From CAYTNY01 sp964439215 (GTDB lineage Bacteria; Oederibacteriota; PGYV01; CAYTNY01), in assembly GCA_964439215.1 (NCBI GenBank), contig CAYTNY010000034.1:1-20897 (forward strand): a stretch of 20,897 nt of DNA, given 5' to 3'. A model generated the notes under the pieces. It made no database searches and had not been told where the DNA came from. It saw only the letters and a program-made list of their open reading frames with translations. The number at the start of each line of letters is the position of its first letter. Position 1 is the first letter of the stretch. This document shows positions 15,181-20,897 of this stretch, one piece after another. The position numbers were made by a program, and so were the translations under genes.

Positions 15181-16533
15181 GTGAAAAATAAAATAATATT
15201 TATATGCGGGAACTGCGGTTATGAGAGCCCGAAATGGGCCGGGAAATGCGCATCCTGCGGAGAGTTTAATACATATAAAGAGGAAACACAGGCGCCGAAA
15301 AAGGCTTTGTCGGGATACAGGCCTTCTGATGGCGGCAGTATCAGTTCTTTGACAGAAATTGCGGGCCATGATGAAGAACGGCTCTTAAGCGGCATGCAGG
15401 AAACAGACCGGGTTTTCGGAGGCGGAATAGTGAAAGGCTCCCTTGTTCTTATGGGCGGGGAACCGGGCGCGGGAAAGTCCACATTGGCCTTATGTATTTC
15501 TGACAATATCGCGAAAACCGGAAAAAAAGTCCTGTATGTATCAGGTGAAGAATCGCCGCGCCAGATAAAAATGAGGGCGGACCGGACAGGGGCCCGTTCT
15601 GAAAAACTTATGGTGCTTGCGGAAACATCGGTTGAAAGAATCGCGGCGGCAATAGAAAAAGAAAGGCCGGAGCTTGCGGTTATTGATTCCATACAGACGG
15701 TTTATAAAGAGGATATAGAAGCGTCTGCCGGAAGCGTGAGCCAGGTAAAAGAAAGCTGCGCCCATCTTATTTATACGGCAAAAACATTATCGGTTCCGGT
15801 GCTTATAATAGGGCATGTTACAAAAGACGGCGCCATTGCGGGCCCTAAAATGCTTGAACATATGGTAGACGCGGTGATGTATTTTGAATCTGAAAAACAT
15901 AATAATTTTAAAATATTAAGATCCGTTAAGAACCGGTTCGGTTCCACAAACGAAATGGGGCTGTTTGAGCTTTCCGGCAAAGGAATCAAAGAAATAATAA
16001 ATCCGTCTGAATATCTGCTGGAGAATCTTAAAGGGGAAAAAGAAGGCAGCGCGGTTGTTTCCGTTATGGAAGGGACAAGGGTCCTGATGCTGGAAATACA
16101 GGCGCTTGTGTCACGGAAAAATTTCGGAACACCGCAGAGAACGGTTACGGGAGTTGATTACAGCAGATTTCTTCTTATTCTTGCCATACTTGAAAAAAAA
16201 CTGGGGCTTAATATGGAAAATCAGGATGTTTTTGTTAATGTTGGCGGCGGCATAAAGATTCCCGAAACAGGAGCGGATCTGGGCATAGCGGCCGCGGTTT
16301 ATTCGGGATATACCGCGAGGCCCGTATCCTCAAAAATGGTATTTATCGGCGAACTGGGGCTGGACGGCGGGGTCAGGCCCGTGCGTTTTATGGAGCAGAG
16401 AGTGTCAGATGCGCGGAAAATGGGTTTTGAAACATATGTACTGCCCAAAAGACACGGGATTAATGCTCAGAAGACAGGCATAAAAGAAATAGGCAATATA
16501 AGTGAATTAAGCGGAATTATACAGCAGCAATAG
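15181..16533 (+). CDS. radA: DNA repair protein RadA
   Basis: RadA is a RecA-like ATPase that promotes branch migration during recombinational repair. From the GTG at 15181 it has 450 residues. The N-terminal zinc finger has Cys9, Cys12, Cys23 and Cys26 (CGNC...CASC). The ATPase has Walker A GEPGAGKST (93-101), a Walker B-like strand LAVIDS (165-170) and the RadA signature KNRFGST (250-256). The C-terminal third is the Lon-protease-like domain (VNVGGGIKIPETGADLGIAAAVYSG). The frame opens at a TTG at 15148 inside thrS, but the zinc finger begins properly only from the GTG. A 22-base gap separates it from thrS, which ends the chain of overlaps. Confidence 0.96.
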   Translation: MKNKIIFICGNCGYESPKWAGKCASCGEFNTYKEETQAPKKALSGYRPSDGGSISSLTEIAGHDEERLLSGMQETDRVFGGGIVKGSLVLMGGEPGAGKSTLALCISDNIAKTGKKVLYVSGEESPRQIKMRADRTGARSEKLMVLAETSVERIAAAIEKERPELAVIDSIQTVYKEDIEASAGSVSQVKESCAHLIYTAKTLSVPVLIIGHVTKDGAIAGPKMLEHMVDAVMYFESEKHNNFKILRSVKNRFGSTNEMGLFELSGKGIKEIINPSEYLLENLKGEKEGSAVVSVMEGTRVLMLEIQALVSRKNFGTPQRTVTGVDYSRFLLILAILEKKLGLNMENQDVFVNVGGGIKIPETGADLGIAAAVYSGYTARPVSSKMVFIGELGLDGGVRPVRFMEQRVSDARKMGFETYVLPKRHGINAQKTGIKEIGNISELSGIIQQQ

Positions 16534-16549
16534 TTTTAAAATTAAAAAA

Positions 16550-16560
16550 AAGGAGGTGAT
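16550..16560 (+). promoter_or_regulatory. unusually complete Shine-Dalgarno sequence
   Basis: AAGGAGGTGAT is complementary over all 11 bases to the usual bacterial 16S rRNA 3' end. Its GGAGG core ends 7 nt before the ATG at 16564. No other gene in the window has a match this long, which suggests independently strong initiation of the membrane PIN protein. Confidence 0.8.
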
Positions 16561-16563
16561 AAT

Positions 16564-17397
16564 ATGTTTAAGTATTTGATTTATCTTGCGGCGCTTGCGG
16601 TTTCGCTGGCCGCCGGAGTTATTCTGTACGGGGTAAAGCCCGCGGCCGGAATAGCGGTATTTTCCGGGGCCGGTTTTGTCTTTCTACTGATAATAACAGA
16701 TGTCATTATCGGCATTAAGCGGGCAGGCAAAGGCGCTATTTATCCAAAACTGCTGGATACGAGTGTTATAATTGACGGCAGAATAAATGAGATCGCAAGA
16801 ACGGGTTTTCTGGAAGGGACGCTTATTGCTCCCAAATTTGTTCTGCACGAACTGCAGCTGATTGCGGATTCTGCCGATAACATGAAAAGAAGCAAAGGCA
16901 GAAGAGGGCTTGACCTGCTTAATGAACTTAATAAAGCGGGCAATGTTAAAGTTGAAATTGTTGATAAGGATTATCCGGAAGCACGGGGAGTTGACCACAA
17001 GCTCATAGTAATGGCAAAGGAAACGGGAGCAAAGATTATAACCAATGATTATAACCTTAATAAACTTGCCGAAATTCAGGGAGTGAAGATCCTTAACCTG
17101 AATGATCTGTCCAATGCCGTTAAACCGTCTTTTCTTCCCGGCGAAAAGATCAATGTTAAGATCATGAAAGAAGGGAAAGAAAAGGAGCAGGGCATTGCGT
17201 ATCTGCCTGACGGAACGATGATAGTTGTTGATTATGCGGGAAAATTCCTGAATAAAAAAATAGATGTCATTGTTACAAACGTTCTGCAGACAGATGCAGG
17301 CAGGATGGTTTTTGCGAAATTTGAATCCGGGAAATCCGGCGGAGGCAGGAACCAGGGGAACAGACCCAACGGAAAAAAGTTTTTCAGGAAAAGGTAA
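16564..17397 (+). CDS. Membrane-anchored PIN-TRAM domain protein (YacL-like)
   Basis: This 277-residue protein has two N-terminal membrane segments (about 4-23 and 28-50) followed by a PIN nuclease-like domain (about 60-185). Acidic residues at the expected positions are Asp65 (LLDTSVIIDGRI), Glu96 (LHEL), Asp144 (GVDHKL) and Asp162 (TNDYNL). A TRAM domain follows (about 193-253, GEKINVKIMKEG to GRMVFAKF), then a basic glycine-rich tail that may bind RNA. The layout matches Bacillus YacL, whose exact substrate I do not know. The position between radA and ispD is also that of yacL. A cytoplasmic, membrane-tethered ribonuclease is the family inference; activity cannot be judged from sequence alone. 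Confidence 0.9.
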   Translation: MFKYLIYLAALAVSLAAGVILYGVKPAAGIAVFSGAGFVFLLIITDVIIGIKRAGKGAIYPKLLDTSVIIDGRINEIARTGFLEGTLIAPKFVLHELQLIADSADNMKRSKGRRGLDLLNELNKAGNVKVEIVDKDYPEARGVDHKLIVMAKETGAKIITNDYNLNKLAEIQGVKILNLNDLSNAVKPSFLPGEKINVKIMKEGKEKEQGIAYLPDGTMIVVDYAGKFLNKKIDVIVTNVLQTDAGRMVFAKFESGKSGGGRNQGNRPNGKKFFRKR

Positions 17398-17399
17398 AA

Positions 17400-18104
17400 A
17401 TGAAAAAAATAAAAACCGCGGCAGTGATAGCCGCGGCGGGAAAAGGAAAAAGGTTTAAATCAGATATTCCGAAACAGTATGTGAAAATAGGCGGGAAAGA
17501 AATTCTTGCCCATGCTGTTATGAATTTTGAGAGGTCAAATCTCATAGACGGGATAATTCTGGTGGTTTCCCGGGACCGCAGGGTTTTTGTTGAGGAAAAG
17601 ATAGTAAAAAAATACGGATTTTCAAAAGTTATAGGAGTTGTAAGCGGAGGAAAAGAAAGATTTAATTCTGTTTGCGGCGCTGTTGATTTTCTCGGGGCCT
17701 TTGGCCCCGGGAACGTTCTCATACATGACGGGGCAAGGCCGTTTTTTTCTGAAAAACTCATTCCGGCGGTGCTCAGGGAGCTTAAGAAAGAAAAAGCGGC
17801 AATACCCGTAAAAAAACTGACATCTACGGTAAAAAAAGTTAAAAACGGATATACGGCGGCTACTCTGGACAGGGATGTTTTAAGGACATCGCAGACTCCT
17901 CAGGGGTTCAGGTTTGACTGCCTTAAGCGGCTGTATAAAGGAAAGAACATTGAAAAAATAAAACCAACAGATGAAGCCGCGTTGTTTGAACGGGCCGGAT
18001 ATAAAGTGAAAATAATAGAGGACAGCGGTTTTAACATAAAAATAACAACAAGAGAAGATGTTGAGGCGGCCCGGCAGTATATGAAAAAAGAAAAAACAAT
18101 ATAA
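17400..18104 (+). CDS. ispD: 2-C-methyl-D-erythritol 4-phosphate cytidylyltransferase
   Basis: IspD transfers CMP from CTP to methylerythritol phosphate, the third step of the MEP isoprenoid pathway. The 234-residue protein is the usual length. It shows the nucleotide-binding AAGKGKRF (12-19) with Lys25 in PKQY, GGKERFNSV (83-91), HDGARPF (109-115), Arg158 in LDRDVLRTSQTPQGF, TDEAALFE (190-197) and NIKITTRED (212-220). It starts two bases after the upstream stop, and ispF follows after 10 nt, the common bacterial pairing. Confidence 0.97.
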   Translation: MKKIKTAAVIAAAGKGKRFKSDIPKQYVKIGGKEILAHAVMNFERSNLIDGIILVVSRDRRVFVEEKIVKKYGFSKVIGVVSGGKERFNSVCGAVDFLGAFGPGNVLIHDGARPFFSEKLIPAVLRELKKEKAAIPVKKLTSTVKKVKNGYTAATLDRDVLRTSQTPQGFRFDCLKRLYKGKNIEKIKPTDEAALFERAGYKVKIIEDSGFNIKITTREDVEAARQYMKKEKTI

Positions 18105-18114
18105 AGAGGCGGTT

Positions 18115-18591
18115 ATGAGAATCGGTATAGGGTATGACGTTCATAAACTGATAAGAGGAAGAAAAATGTTTATCGGCGGTATTGAAATAAAGGATTCTGA
18201 ATTCGGGCTTGACGGGCATTCTGATGCGGATGTCCTTATACACGCGGTGATGGATGCGCTGCTGGGAGCCGCGGGGCTGCGGGATATCGGCTGTTATTTC
18301 CCGAATACGGATGAAGGATTAAAAAATATAAGAAGTACAAAACTGCTGAAAAAAACAGCTGAAATAATTCTGGCTGAAGGCTTTAAGGTCAACAACATTG
18401 ATACGATAGTGGTTGCTGAATATCCCAAACTGGCGCCGTTTATTCCGGAGATTAAAGAGAAGCTGGCGGAAGTACTGGAGATAGAAGAAAACCGGGTGGG
18501 CGTAAAAGCAACAACAGAAGAGGGCCTGGGATTTACCGGCTCCAAAGAGGGCGTGGCCTGCCACGCAATAGCCTCGTTGGATACAGTCTGA
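18115..18591 (+). CDS. ispF: 2-C-methyl-D-erythritol 2,4-cyclodiphosphate synthase
   Basis: IspF cyclises CDP-methylerythritol phosphate to MEcPP with release of CMP, the fifth MEP step, and acts as a trimer with a metal at each site. The 158-residue protein has metal ligands Asp8 and His10 (GYDVHKL) and His43 (DADVLIHAVMDALLGAAGLRDIG). It also has the C-terminal signature KATTEEGLGFTGSKEGVACHA. A GAGG site precedes the ATG. With ispD upstream and ispH about 8 kb back, three of the seven MEP steps after DXP formation begin are encoded in this window. Confidence 0.98.
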   Translation: MRIGIGYDVHKLIRGRKMFIGGIEIKDSEFGLDGHSDADVLIHAVMDALLGAAGLRDIGCYFPNTDEGLKNIRSTKLLKKTAEIILAEGFKVNNIDTIVVAEYPKLAPFIPEIKEKLAEVLEIEENRVGVKATTEEGLGFTGSKEGVACHAIASLDTV

Positions 18592-18623
18592 AAAAATTCA
18601 AGAGCATGAAACAGGGAGAGTAA

Positions 18624-20024
18624 ATGATACGTATTTTTAATACAATGACCGGAAAGACAGAAGAGTTCAGGCCTATTGAGGACGGCAGAGTGAAGATGTA
18701 TGTATGCGGCCCCACTGTTTATAATTATTTTCACATAGGCAATGCAAGGCCGTTTGTGGTATTTGATACGGTGCGCAGTTATTTAAAGTATAAAGGGTAT
18801 GAAGTTGTTTTTGCGCAGAATGTTACGGACATTGACGACAAACTCATAAATAAAGCAAAAGAAGAAGGCGTTGCGTGGAGTGAAATAGCGGAAAAATATA
18901 CAGCTGCCTATAAAGAGGATACTGCGCGTCTGAAAATAGATCCCCCTGATATAAATCCGAGAGCCACGGAAGAAATAAAAGAAATGATCGAACTTATAAA
19001 GAACCTGGAAGAAAAAGGGTATGCCTATAAAACAGGCAACGGAGTTTATTTTTCCGTGGAAAAATCCGAGAACTACGGAAAACTTTCGGGAAAAAATACA
19101 GAAGAATTAAAAGAGGGCGCCAGAGTCGAAGTGGATGAAGGGAAAAGATCTCCTCTGGATTTCGCCCTCTGGAAATTTTCAAAACCCGGCGAGCCTTCCT
19201 GGGACAGCCCCTGGGGAGGCGGAAGGCCGGGATGGCATATCGAGTGCTCGGCGATGTCGTCAAAATATCTCGGAAAAGTTTTTGACATTCACGGAGGCGG
19301 TGCGGATCTGATATTTCCCCACCACGAAAATGAAATTGCCCAGTCAGAGGCGGCTCACGGGAGCACTTTTGTTAAATACTGGATGCACAACGGATACATG
19401 AATATTGAAGGCGAAAAAATGTCCAAATCAAAAGGCAATTTTGTTCTGGTCAGGGATATCCTGAAAGAATATCCGGCGGAGATAGTAAGACTGTTTATAC
19501 TGTCCGCGCATTACAGAGGGCCCTTGGATTTTTCCAGGGAAAACATAGAGAAAGTGAAAAAAGGCTATAGTGAAATATATTATACATTTCAGAGAATAAG
19601 GCGCTTGAAAGAACAGAAGGATGTTCTTTCGGCCCGGGCCGATAAAGATGAAAGCGCCGCCGCCGGGTATCTTGAACAGTTTGAAAAAGCAATGGATATG
19701 GATTTTAACACGGCAAAAGCAGCAGGCGTCCTTTATAAATGCATCCGCGGGTTGAAGTCAAAAATAGGTGTCTGGGGCAGGAAGAATATTGAAGAGTATG
19801 AACGGGTAATAACCATAATGTGCTCCATACTTAAAATAGAACCGGAAATAAAACCTGTTGACAATGATATACTGCATTTGGTAAAACAGTTGAGTGATTT
19901 CAGAGCGGTTAAAGACTTTAAAAAGGCTGATGAAGTAAGGGACGCAATATTAAAAAAAGGTTTTATGCCTGAATTCTATAAAGATACGACTCTTGTTATC
20001 AGAACTATGGAAAGCGCGGGATAA
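18624..20024 (+). CDS. cysS: Cysteinyl-tRNA synthetase
   Basis: CysS is a class I synthetase that charges tRNA-Cys. The 466-residue protein is full length. It has the HIGH-type motif HIGN (37-40) and KMSKS (265-269). The zinc site that selects cysteine is present: Cys28 (YVCGPTVYNYFHIGNARPF), Cys208 (WHIECSAM), His233 and Glu237 (FPHHENEIAQSE). A helical anticodon-binding region follows (about 310-466). GGGAG precedes the ATG, 32 nt after ispF. In Bacillus, gltX and cysE lie between ispF and cysS; here the two are direct neighbours. Confidence 0.98.
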   Translation: MIRIFNTMTGKTEEFRPIEDGRVKMYVCGPTVYNYFHIGNARPFVVFDTVRSYLKYKGYEVVFAQNVTDIDDKLINKAKEEGVAWSEIAEKYTAAYKEDTARLKIDPPDINPRATEEIKEMIELIKNLEEKGYAYKTGNGVYFSVEKSENYGKLSGKNTEELKEGARVEVDEGKRSPLDFALWKFSKPGEPSWDSPWGGGRPGWHIECSAMSSKYLGKVFDIHGGGADLIFPHHENEIAQSEAAHGSTFVKYWMHNGYMNIEGEKMSKSKGNFVLVRDILKEYPAEIVRLFILSAHYRGPLDFSRENIEKVKKGYSEIYYTFQRIRRLKEQKDVLSARADKDESAAAGYLEQFEKAMDMDFNTAKAAGVLYKCIRGLKSKIGVWGRKNIEEYERVITIMCSILKIEPEIKPVDNDILHLVKQLSDFRAVKDFKKADEVRDAILKKGFMPEFYKDTTLVIRTMESAG

Positions 20025-20054
20025 TATAATGCATACCGGCGGCAGGGATATTAA

Positions 20055-20771
20055 ATGATACTTTATGGACGGAATGTTGTCCGCGAGTTTCTGAGCGGGG
20101 GCGGGAAAATATATGAGTTGTTTGTTCTTGAAAAGGCAAAAGACGCGGAGGATATAATCAGCAGAGCCCGGAAAAAAGGTATAAAAATAAGTTTTCTTGA
20201 TAAAAGAAGCCTTGATAAAAAAGCAGGGACCGATAAGCATCAGGGTATGCTGATAAATGCGGAGGGTCCCAGATCCTGCGGGATAGATGAATTTCTGGAA
20301 AAACACCGCGATGAAGAGGAAATAACCGCGGTGATAATTGACGGGGTGACTGATCCCGGGAATCTCGGGGCAATAATTAGGAGTTGCGAAATTTTCGGGT
20401 GTTGTGGTATAATTATGGCTCTTAAAAATACGGCGCCCGTAAATGACGCGGTTTTTAAAGCATCGGCCGGCGCCGTGAACCATATTGATATAGTAAAAGA
20501 AAGCAATATTAACAATGTTATTAAAAGAATGAAAAAAGCCGGGTTTTGGATTTACGGGCTTGATCTAAAAGGCGATAAGTTTCTTGACGAAACAGAATTT
20601 GACAGAAGAACAGCTTTGATTCTGGGATCTGAAGGCGAAGGAATGAAAAAGCTGGTCAAGGAAAACTGCGATTTTCTGATCAGAATCAGGCAGAAAGGCA
20701 GACTGGATTCACTGAATGTATCCAATGCCGCGGCAATAGTTCTTTACGAGAATATGAAGCAAAAGAGCTGA
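20055..20771 (+). CDS. rlmB: 23S rRNA 2'-O-methyltransferase, TrmH/SpoU family (RlmB-like)
   Basis: This is a SPOUT-fold RNA ribose methyltransferase of 238 residues. A short N-terminal substrate-binding domain (1-75, ILYGRNVVREFL and KHQGMLI) precedes the knotted SAM-binding domain. That domain has motif 1 DGVTDPGNLGAIIRS (96-110, Asn103 and Arg109), motif 2 ILGSEGEGM (189-197) and motif 3 DSLNVSNAAAI (218-228). The GRNVVREFL start and the place after cysS fit RlmB (23S G2251 in E. coli). Other TrmH-family targets cannot be excluded. AGGGAT at 20044-20049 precedes the ATG. A tRNA gene begins 10 nt after the stop. Confidence 0.9.
   Translation: MILYGRNVVREFLSGGGKIYELFVLEKAKDAEDIISRARKKGIKISFLDKRSLDKKAGTDKHQGMLINAEGPRSCGIDEFLEKHRDEEEITAVIIDGVTDPGNLGAIIRSCEIFGCCGIIMALKNTAPVNDAVFKASAGAVNHIDIVKESNINNVIKRMKKAGFWIYGLDLKGDKFLDETEFDRRTALILGSEGEGMKKLVKENCDFLIRIRQKGRLDSLNVSNAAAIVLYENMKQKS
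20384..20413 (+). promoter_or_regulatory. possible promoter inside rlmB
   Basis: TTGCGA (20384-20389) is followed after 18 nt by TATAAT (20408-20413), which is preceded by TG one base upstream (an extended -10, TGGTATAAT). It lies about 370 bases ahead of the tRNA-Thr gene and could feed it and genes beyond the window. The bases also encode the GIIM strand of rlmB, so the match may be accidental. Confidence 0.35.
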
Positions 20772-20781
20772 ATTATAAAGG

Positions 20782-20857
20782 GCTGGCGTAGCTCAGTTGG
20801 TAGAGCGTTTGATTTGTAATCAAATGGTCGGGGGTTCAAGTCCCTTCGCCAGCTCCA
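20782..20857 (+). tRNA. tRNA-Thr (anticodon UGU)
   Basis: The 76-base cloverleaf is complete. The acceptor arm GCTGGCG (20782-20788) pairs with CGCCAGC (20847-20853). The D arm is GCTC/GAGC. The anticodon stem TTTGA/TCAAA encloses loop TTTGTAA with TGT at 20815-20817, which reads ACA (threonine). The T arm has loop TTCAAGT with two G-U pairs at its outer end. The discriminator is T, and CCA is encoded. It follows rlmB by 10 nt, so it may be processed from the same transcript. The synthetase that charges it, thrS, lies 5.6 kb upstream. Confidence 0.98.
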
Positions 20858-20880
20858 TAAAAAATACGGAGTATTTTTTA
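20858..20880 (+). terminator. A/T-rich hairpin after tRNA-Thr
   Basis: TAAAAAATAC (20858-20867) pairs perfectly with GTATTTTTTA (20871-20880) around GGA. The 3' arm supplies the T-run. With only one G-C pair the stem is weak, so it may be a weak terminator or a processing signal. A TATAAT at 20882-20887 and AGAGGG near the window end suggest that another gene starts just beyond. Confidence 0.4.
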
Positions 20881-20897
20881 ATATAATAGAAGAGGGA

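Noticed and set aside
17264..17458. Plus-strand ORF of 64 codons across the PIN-TRAM/ispD junction
   Set aside because: It is an out-of-frame reading of two well-supported genes, with no ribosome binding site.
20025..20030. TATAAT between cysS and rlmB as a promoter
   Set aside because: There is no -35 match at a suitable distance and no extended -10. A/T-rich gaps give such hexamers by chance.
20815..20817. thrS near tRNA-Thr as a dedicated charging unit
   Set aside because: They are 5.6 kb apart with seven unrelated genes between them. Adjacency in the window is most likely coincidence.

Overview
The window is a densely packed, entirely plus-strand stretch of a bacterial chromosome: 19 protein-coding genes, one tRNA gene and a single non-coding gap over 300 bases. 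All genes are housekeeping genes of full length. I see no mobile element, CRISPR array, phage gene or obvious compositional break. Several features suggest an anaerobic or redox-sensitive bacterium: the Rex NADH/NAD+ sensor, a PurF with the four cysteines of a 4Fe-4S cluster, IspH of the MEP pathway, and the small PurL plus separate PurS/PurQ. Gene order resembles Firmicutes in several places (hisC-tyrA; aroA-plsC-ispH-S1; radA-yacL-ispD-ispF-cysS-rlmB). The coding sequence is A-rich, with many AAA, ATA and AGA codons, and the S1 protein has six repeats. This would also fit an uncultured candidate phylum. I cannot assign a phylum from this sequence alone.

Region 1 (1-4720) is a purine operon, purS-purQ-purL-purF. 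The first three genes form the FGAM synthetase complex, and purF encodes the committed step. A -10-like box lies at the very start of the window.

Region 2 (4721-5030) is the only long gap and the most interesting non-coding DNA here. It holds a good sigma-70-type promoter (TTGAAA, 18 nt, TATACT). Two similar 19-bp palindromic sites (15 of 19 bases identical) follow, with centres 43 bp apart, and both resemble Rex operators. The first also forms a hairpin followed by six T, like an intrinsic terminator.

Region 3 (5031-15158) is a long, tightly coupled run: hisC-aroF-tyrA-aroA (aromatic amino acids), plsC (phospholipid), ispH (isoprenoids), a six-repeat S1 protein, rex and thrS. From aroA to thrS, five successive junctions are 4-base GTGA/ATGA overlaps. 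Because rex lies in the run that starts just after the putative Rex sites, an autoregulated redox-responsive operon is the natural hypothesis.

Region 4 (15181-20857) is radA, a membrane PIN-TRAM protein (YacL type), ispD, ispF, cysS, rlmB and tRNA-Thr(UGU). It follows the Bacillus radA-disA-yacL-ispD-ispF-...-cysS-...-rlmB order, but disA and several intervening genes are absent. A small A/T-rich hairpin follows the tRNA.
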